The notes below the pieces were generated by a model that was not told where the DNA came from, did no database searches, and saw nothing but the letters and a program-made list of their open reading frames with translations. From Roseiarcus sp963767245 (lineage in GTDB: Bacteria > Pseudomonadota > Alphaproteobacteria > Rhizobiales > Beijerinckiaceae), in the NCBI GenBank assembly GCA_963767245.1, contig CAVYDG010000016.1:1-64000 (forward strand): a stretch of DNA of 64,000 bases. Reading direction: 5' to 3'. Of this stretch, positions 58,649-64,000 are shown one piece after another. Each line of letters begins with the position of its first letter. Within the stretch, counting starts at the first letter, position 1. The translations under genes and the position numbers were made by a program.

Positions 58649-60219
58649 GAGCCTGTCTGGATAATAGCGGATTGTGGTGGCGGCGTTTGCTCGAATTGGA
58701 TTCTGTTTGCTTATGAGCAAGACCTTCCGGCCCTGGACGATCGATCAGCCGCTGTTGTTGCCGCCGAGCGTTCAGGACTTTGTCGGCGAGGACCATCTGG
58801 CTCGCTTCATTTTGGCGCTTGTGCTCGAGCCTCTCGACCTTGGTGAGATCGAAGCCGCGTATGCGAGCGAGCGCGGGCAGCCGCCGTTTGACCCGGCGAT
58901 GATGACGGCGCTGTTGCTGTACGGCTATTGCAACGGCGTCTACTCGTCGCGCCGGATCGCCAAGGCGGCGCGCGAACGGGTCGACTTCCTGAGCATTGTC
59001 GGGCTCGATCCGCCGGATTTTCGCACCGTCTCTGACTTCCGCAAGCGGCACTTGAAGGTGCTTGCGGGACTGTTCGGGCAAGTTCTCAAGCTGTGCGAAC
59101 AGGCGGGACTTGTGAAGCTCGGCCATGTCGCGCTCGACGGGACGAAGATCAAGGCGAACGCCTCCAAGCACAAGGCGATGAGCTACGAGCGCATGGAGAA
59201 GCGTGCGGCGGAGCTCGAGGCCGAGGTCGAGCGGTGGCTGAGCGCAGCCGAGGCTGCGGACGCCGAGGAAGACAGAGCCTTCGGCCGCGACAAGAGCGGC
59301 GAGGAGCTGCCCAAATGGGTCGCCGACAAGAAGAAGCGCGTCGAGAAGATCCGGGCGGCGAAGGCCGAATTGGAGGCCGAGGCGAAAGCGGCCGCGGCGG
59401 CCAAGGCCAAAGCGCAGGCCGAGGAGCGGCGACAAGCCGAGGGCCGCAAGAAACCGGGCAAGCCCGCCGCCCCGCCATCCGAAGAGCCTGACCCCAAAGC
59501 GCAGAAGAACTTCACCGATCCCGAAAGCCGCATCATGAAAACCAAGGACGGCTTCATCCAGGGCTACAATGCGCAGGCGGCGGTCGACGCGACGGCGCAG
59601 GTGATCGTCGCCCACGGCCTCGACGCGAAGCAGAGCGATCAACATCAATTGGCGCCGATGGCCGACGCCATCGAAGCCAATCTGGGCAAGAAGCCGACGC
59701 AACTGTCGGCGGACGCGGGCTATTGCTCCGACGCCAACCTTACAGCGATGGAGGAACGCGAGATCGACGCCTATATCGCGCCGGGGCGGGCCAAGCACGC
59801 CGGGGAAGGAGAAGGCGGCGGCGCCCGCGTCGCCGCCATGCGCGAAAAAATCAAGGCCGGCGGGCACTCCAGCCCCTACCGCTTAAGAAAGCAGCTGCCC
59901 GAGCCGGTGTTCGGACAGATCAAGCAGGCGCGCGGCTTCCGTCAGTTTCTCTTGCGCGGCGTCGAGAAGGTCGCCAACGAGTGGGGCCTCGTCTGCCTCG
60001 CCCACAATATCTTGAAGCTCGCCCAGGGGCGGACCCCGTCCCTGGCCGCACGCGCAACCGGCTGAGCTTCGCCACCTCGGAAACGGTGCAACGAACGATG
60101 GCCGCAAAGCTTCCACCCAACCTTACATCAAACCGGATGCGCGAATTTGCTGCATCCGGCTCTCCGACTGGCTTGAGCGGTTCAAATCCCATCTCGCCGA
60201 GGATTAAGCAGACAGGCTC
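58649..60219 (+). mobile_element. IS1182-family element, right copy
   Basis: A 1571-bp element with ends GAGCCTGTCTG and CAGACAGGCTC, flanked by CTAG (58645-58648 and 60220-60223). It is almost identical to the left copy in reversed orientation. Confidence 0.92.
58713..60065 (+). CDS. IS1182 transposase, right copy
   Basis: The protein is the same as that encoded at 33220-34572 apart from Lys for Arg in AMREKIKAGG. The 450 residues are intact. The near-identity shows that the two copies diverged very recently. Confidence 0.92.
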   Translation: MSKTFRPWTIDQPLLLPPSVQDFVGEDHLARFILALVLEPLDLGEIEAAYASERGQPPFDPAMMTALLLYGYCNGVYSSRRIAKAARERVDFLSIVGLDPPDFRTVSDFRKRHLKVLAGLFGQVLKLCEQAGLVKLGHVALDGTKIKANASKHKAMSYERMEKRAAELEAEVERWLSAAEAADAEEDRAFGRDKSGEELPKWVADKKKRVEKIRAAKAELEAEAKAAAAAKAKAQAEERRQAEGRKKPGKPAAPPSEEPDPKAQKNFTDPESRIMKTKDGFIQGYNAQAAVDATAQVIVAHGLDAKQSDQHQLAPMADAIEANLGKKPTQLSADAGYCSDANLTAMEEREIDAYIAPGRAKHAGEGEGGGARVAAMREKIKAGGHSSPYRLRKQLPEPVFGQIKQARGFRQFLLRGVEKVANEWGLVCLAHNILKLAQGRTPSLAARATG

Positions 60220-60461
60220 CTAGAGAACCGGAGATCGGGCGCCCGACCACGGCTACGGCGTAACGTGCTACAACGTGTTACGCCCGTTCTCGGCAGGTTG
60301 AGCCCCGTCGGCGAGACGCGGTTGTGGAGATCGAGGGCTCGGGCGCCGCGCTGTTGAACCTGTTATCGTTGTGTCGAGCGGCCTCAATATTGACGCGTCC
60401 GGGGTCAGCGGACCTAGATAAGGATACGGCGGCGGCGCGGTCCGAGGGGGAGGAGCATTCG

Positions 60462-61229
60462 ATGGCTTTGCGACACCCCTTCGCCGTCCAGCTATATAGC
60501 GCGAGGAAGTTCCCGCCGCTGGAATCGCAGATTGCCATCGTGGCCCGTTGCGGTTTCACCCACGTCGAAACGTTCGGCCCGCTGAACCAATCGCCGGACG
60601 AGACCCGCCGCGCCCTCGATCGCCATGGGCTGGCGGCCGTGAGCGCGCATATCGGCGTAGACGAATTGGAGAGTGACGCGCCAGCCGTTGTGAGGGCGGC
60701 CCATCTGCTCGGCGTCGAGTTCGTCGTCGCCCCCTATCTGTCGCCCGAAAAGCGGCCCAAGGATCGCGCGGGCTGGATGGCGTTCGGGGAGCGGCTCGCG
60801 CGCACTCGCAATCTGATCGAGCGCGAAGGCCTCCGCTTCGCCTGGCACAACCATGACTTCGAATTCCAACCTTTGCCGGACGGCAGCTACCCGATCGAGC
60901 ATATTCTTGGCTCAGACCTCGCCTGGGAGGCCGACCTCGCCTGGGTGACGCTCGGCGGTGGGGACCCGATTGGGTGGATCGATCGTTATCGCCACCGCAT
61001 TCCGCTGATCCATGTCAAAGACGTCGCCCCGGTCGGCGAAAGAACGAACGAGGACGGCTGGGCCGACGTCGGCGAGGGTGCGCTGCCGTGGCCGGCGCTG
61101 TGGAGCGCATGCGTGGCGGCGGGCGCCGAGGTGATGATCGCCGAGCACGACAATCCGAGCGACTTCGACCGGTTCGCGCGCGTGAGCTGCGGGGCCATGC
61201 GGACCTTCTTGCAGGCGACGCCGTCATGA
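60462..61229 (+). CDS. Sugar phosphate isomerase/epimerase (AP endonuclease 2 fold)
   Basis: A 255-residue TIM-barrel protein starting MALRHPFAVQLYSARKFPPL with GAGGAG 7 nt upstream. Metal-site residues are seen in RFAWHNHDFEFQPL, IPLIHVKDVAPVGE and VMIAEHDNPSDF, as in xylose-isomerase-like and inosose-related enzymes. The exact sugar cannot be told. It overlaps the following oxidoreductase gene by ATGA, so both probably serve one sugar or inositol pathway. The frame is intact. Confidence 0.85.
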   Translation: MALRHPFAVQLYSARKFPPLESQIAIVARCGFTHVETFGPLNQSPDETRRALDRHGLAAVSAHIGVDELESDAPAVVRAAHLLGVEFVVAPYLSPEKRPKDRAGWMAFGERLARTRNLIEREGLRFAWHNHDFEFQPLPDGSYPIEHILGSDLAWEADLAWVTLGGGDPIGWIDRYRHRIPLIHVKDVAPVGERTNEDGWADVGEGALPWPALWSACVAAGAEVMIAEHDNPSDFDRFARVSCGAMRTFLQATPS

Positions 61230-62356
61230 GCGTTGGCGTCGGCGTCATCGGTTGCGGCAACATCTCCGAAGTCTACCTCGTCAACGCGAAGCTTTTTCGC
61301 GACATTCGCGTCGTCGCCTGCGCCGGGAGGAGGCAGCCAAGCGTCAGGCTGACCGTCATGGCGTCGTCGCCGCCCGTGTCGCCGATCTTTTGAAGCGCGA
61401 CGATGTCGACGTCGTTCTCAACCTGACCATTCCCGAGGCGCACGCCGAAGTGTCGCTCGCCGCGCTCGAAGCCGGAAAGCACGTCTACAGCGAGAAGCCA
61501 CTGGCGACGACGGTCGCGGACGGCGAACAAATCCTTGCCGCCGCCGAGCAGCGTCGTCTCCGCGTCGGAGCGGCGCCCGACACAATTCTTGGCGCGGGGT
61601 GCCAGACCGCGCGTCGGGCCATCGACGCAGGCAAAATTGGCCGGCCGTTGTCCGCCGTCGCCGCGATCATGTCCCATGGCATGGAACATTGGCATCCGAA
61701 CCCTGGCTTTTTCTTCCGCAAGGGCGCCGGTCCTGTGCTTGACATGGGGCCCTACTACGTGTCCGCGCTGGTCAGCCTGCTCGGGGCCGTCTCGTCGGTG
61801 CAGGCGGTCGCGAACATTGGTTTTGCCGAACGGGTGGTTTCCACCCCAGGGCTCGAAGCTCCTCGGGCAGACGATCCGCGCGGAGACGCCAACGTCTGTC
61901 CAGGCGCTTCTGGAATTCGCCTCGGGCGCGCAGGCGACTTTTCTTGCGAGCTGGGATGTCTGGAAGCACAGCTTGCCGCCGATCGAGCTGCATGGCGAAA
62001 CGGCGTCCCTCCGCCTGCCCGACCCGAACTGGTTCGGAGGCCGCGTCCAGATTGCGGAGGGCCTCGGCGGATGGCGCGCGATTTCGGCGCGTGGGGAGCC
62101 GTTCTCTGCTGCCAACTGGCCTTTGTCGAGGCCCGCGCACGCCAATTATCGCGGTCTCGCACTTGCCGACATGGCCCGCGCGATCGTCGAAGGCCGCCTG
62201 CATCGCGCCGACGGCAAGTTAGCTCTCCACGCGCTCGTGGTAATGACGGGCATGCTGGACGCGGCTGCCGACGGCCGAAAGGTCGCCATTACTGTACCGT
62301 GCAAACGGCCCGAGCCGTTCACCGCACGCGAAGCGAAGAGCCTGCTCAGGGGCTAG
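61226..62356 (+). pseudogene. Gfo/Idh/MocA-family oxidoreductase (two frameshifts)
   Basis: The Rossmann start MSVGVGVIGCGNISEVYLVN is in one frame and ends at VVACAGRR. Near 61325 the frame changes and gives EEAAKRQADRHGVVAARVAD, VVLNLTIPEAHAEVSLAALE and HVYSEKPLATTVADGEQIL with the catalytic lysine. Near 61855 a second change leads to SKLLGQTIRAETPTSVQALL, FASGAQATFLASWDVWKHSL and the C-terminus at 62356. It would oxidise the same or a related sugar as the upstream isomerase. Either the gene is dead or the sequence has indel errors. Confidence 0.82.
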
Positions 62357-62439
62357 GCTTGAACAGGTCGGTTCCGCTCGCCCGCCAACGCGAAGGATCT
62401 CCAGCACCCGAGCGAGACGAGACTCTCACCGCGCGCGAT

Positions 62440-62525
62440 AGGGCAATGCCGCCGTTCTGGTCAGGCCCGCGTTTCCTGTTCCATCAAGCTAAGGAAGGCG
62501 CCGTCGACGGCCGCGTCACCGCGGC
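62440..62525 (-). repeat. Composite dispersed repeat, short piece
   Basis: GCCGTTCTGGTCAGGCCCGCG and GAAGGCGCCGTCGACGGCCG then GTCACCGC match modules at 51535 and 28655. The piece lies next to the 3-prime end of the unknown gene at 62597, just as another composite repeat lies next to the relic of that gene at 25430. Confidence 0.65.
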
Positions 62526-62596
62526 CGGATCGAGGACAGCGTGAGCTTCGATTCTAGCGACGAGAGTCGACACTTGCTGCCCTTAGGTCCCTGAGG

Positions 62597-63040
62597 TTAA
62601 GCTCTCATCCGCAACCGCGCGCCGGGACCTTCACCGGCTGAGCCCTTTGCCAGCCTCACGATTACGTCGCTGAAGTTCCTGTCGTTCGGCTCGCGTAACC
62701 GCAGCAGCCGGCTGAGTAACGCGCGAGGAAGCGAGATCGGGTATCCGCCGAGATTGTCCACTTCGGAGGGATCAGGTGTGCGGTCCGCAACCGCAGTATA
62801 GGCCTCAGCGCTGAGGGAAACGGTGACGACCTCGTCGCCGCCATCGCCGTCCTCGGAGTTCCTTGCCCGCGCCTCATGCTCCTCTCTCGTCGGCAAGCTG
62901 TCGAACGGCGGCTCGTATCCTCTTGCCTCATAGAGCGGCTTAGGAATTTCCCCGGGCGGGGATGCAATACCATAGACGACTCGAGCATATTCTGCCCCGC
63001 CCTCTGGAGTTTTTGTCTGATAGAGGCCTCTCGCGCTCAT
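62597..63040 (-). CDS. Unknown protein, 147 residues
   Basis: The frame from ATG 63040 reads MSARGLYQTKTPEGGAEYAR, VVYGIASPPGEIPKPLYEAR, EVVTVSLSAEAYTAVADRTP and REPNDRNFSDVIVRLAKGSA. Its latter half resembles a small antitoxin-like or ribbon-helix-helix-type region (VTVSLSAEAY...), but I cannot assign it. Its 3-prime end is duplicated at 25430-25493. The longer frame upstream to 63316 is not protein-like. Confidence 0.5.
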   Translation of the reverse strand: MSARGLYQTKTPEGGAEYARVVYGIASPPGEIPKPLYEARGYEPPFDSLPTREEHEARARNSEDGDGGDEVVTVSLSAEAYTAVADRTPDPSEVDNLGGYPISLPRALLSRLLRLREPNDRNFSDVIVRLAKGSAGEGPGARLRMRA

Positions 63041-63098
63041 CGCACAATGCCCAAGTTTTGCGCCGTCCGATCTGAAACACGGCCAAGTCAAGATTCGA

Positions 63099-63272
63099 TT
63101 AACTGCGGCGGATCTTGAGCCGATCGAGGACGTGCCGGCCGAGGGTGAGGGGGTAGGCGCCCGGCCGTCGGAGGCGCACATCGGTTTCGGAGCTTTCGGC
63201 AGTGTCGACGCGATTGCCGCAAAGGCGGTCGAAGCTCGGCCATTCAGGGGGTGGGCGTCCTTCGATCGCCAT
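63099..63272 (-). CDS. Possible small protein, 57 residues
   Basis: ATG 63272 opens MAIEGRPPPEWPSFDRLCGN then RVDTAESSETDVRLRRPGAY and PLTLGRHVLDRLKIRRS. The composition is protein-like and the frame ends 58 nt upstream of the next gene in the same direction. There is no clear ribosome binding site (GCGAGCG). Weak call. Confidence 0.35.
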   Translation of the reverse strand: MAIEGRPPPEWPSFDRLCGNRVDTAESSETDVRLRRPGAYPLTLGRHVLDRLKIRRS

Positions 63273-63572
63273 CGCTCGCGCAGGGGAAAAAACGGGCCGC
63301 TGAGCGGCCCGGCCACGCAGTCTGGGGCTTTGTTCTGGGCTTTAATCGCTGAACGGTGTCCGCGGCCGACGATCTCTGAGCCCCCGAAATTACTGAACGG
63401 TGAAGGTTGGGTGGGAGCCGTTGCGTTCCGCTGTGATTGCGTGCGCGTCGCACAAGATTCACACGGCAGCCTTTAAAAGGTAAAGCCGGTCAAGCGGGAG
63501 CCTCTACCAAATGCGGCTTGGTTCCGTCATCCCTCCAGCCCGCGAGGTTGATCGTTGATCTACACGCCGCCG

Positions 63573-63890
63573 TCACCCTCCTCGCCGGTAAAGGCGATGG
63601 CGGCTTCCGCCTGGCGTCTGGATCAGTATGGCGTCGGTCTCAACCGCGAGCACGACCGCGTCATTGACGCACCATGCCGCGCCCATGGCTGACAGGTTGG
63701 CGAAGGGCTCCGGGCAGTTGAACAGTTCGTCGGAGGCCCAGCCCTTCGACATGGCGATCTTGGCCCAGTTCATGGCGAAGCGCTGAGCACCGCGCCGCGC
63801 CCGTTTGAAGCGGTTGGGCGCCACATCAGGCGGGCAGGCGCTGCAAGCGACCTCGTGGGCGAAATGCCGGTTGAGGACTTGCGGGCGCAA
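63573..63890 (-). CDS. Conserved small island protein, function unknown
   Basis: The 105-residue frame reads NRHFAHEVACSACPPDVAPN, RRGAQRFAMNWAKIAMSKGW, FANLSAMGAAWCVNDAVVLA and VETDAILIQTPGGSRHRLYR. Similar proteins with a Cys pair and a C-terminal beta meander are common beside integrases in Hyphomicrobiales islands. The start is uncertain: the visible frame begins at a TTG. Confidence 0.6.
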   Translation of the reverse strand: MRPQVLNRHFAHEVACSACPPDVAPNRFKRARRGAQRFAMNWAKIAMSKGWASDELFNCPEPFANLSAMGAAWCVNDAVVLAVETDAILIQTPGGSRHRLYRRGG

Positions 63891-64000
63891 GGGCGCGCTC
63901 GGATCAGCATGCGTCGCCTTCGTTTGCTCCCCTTTTATAAGGGTCGCTCGGTCGGGGGCGTCAGCGTCAACGCGGACGTGGACGAAGGGTTACAGAAACC

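Overview
The window reads as a GC-rich alphaproteobacterial chromosome or large plasmid, most likely Hyphomicrobiales (a methanotroph or Rhizobium-like relative). The clues are the overall base composition, class III cyclase genes fused to TolB-like and TPR domains, a crescentin-like coiled-coil gene, and the style of the small secreted proteins. No replication, rRNA or tRNA gene was found, so replicon type cannot be decided. The region behaves like a genomic-island graveyard: about one third is insertion-sequence DNA, many elements are nested, and many cellular genes carry frameshifts, internal stops or deletions.

Layout. 1-3639: an IS3 element broken by a group II intron and lying inside a second IS3, next to a (CCTCAA)9 repeat. 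4034-5161: an IS630 with a slippery A8. 5264-9271: two tandem adenylate/guanylate cyclase-TolB-TPR genes, both frameshifted. 9409-10842: fused remnants of IS110, IS481 and IS21. 10916-13195: an AT-richer stretch of small unknown genes and remnants. 13491-17619: two small secreted proteins separated by a complete IS21 element (IS21-A). 17720-19964: fragments of a GNAT acetyltransferase, an IS256, a RecD-like helicase, a tyrosine recombinase and a crescentin-like gene. 20470-24430: a GH25 muramidase lipoprotein, a GlsB-like membrane protein with a premature TGA, and a RecD2-like helicase. 24431-33065: dispersed repeats, a decayed IS21 (IS21-B) holding an intact IS5, small secreted proteins, and a Tyr/Pro/Gly-repeat secreted protein. 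33066-37460: an IS1182 and a glycosyltransferase gene split by an IS4. 37486-42749: a frameshifted Lhr-type helicase and an aldo/keto reductase. 42847-49140: a prophage remnant split by a third IS21 (IS21-C), whose istB is itself split at its P-loop by a large serine recombinase element. 49487-51318: a translationally coupled caspase-like protease and L,D-transpeptidase. 51867-57802: unknown proteins and a third RecD2-like copy split by an IS5. 58649-60219: a second IS1182. 60462-62356: a sugar isomerase and Gfo/Idh/MocA oxidoreductase pair. 62597-63890: conserved unknown genes.

Genes that look intact and probably functional are the GH25 muramidase, the caspase/L,D-transpeptidase pair, the sugar isomerase, the unknown 469-residue protein at 56393-57802, several secreted small proteins, the serine recombinase and most transposases. 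The gene deserts hold a family of composite dispersed repeats that I do not recognise. They share modules in a fixed order, come in both orientations, and often lie beside long GACGTTCGGAC-type inverted repeats. They and the serine recombinase element sitting exactly in the IstB Walker A codons are the best candidates for something undescribed. All family names come from reading motifs by eye; no database search was run.
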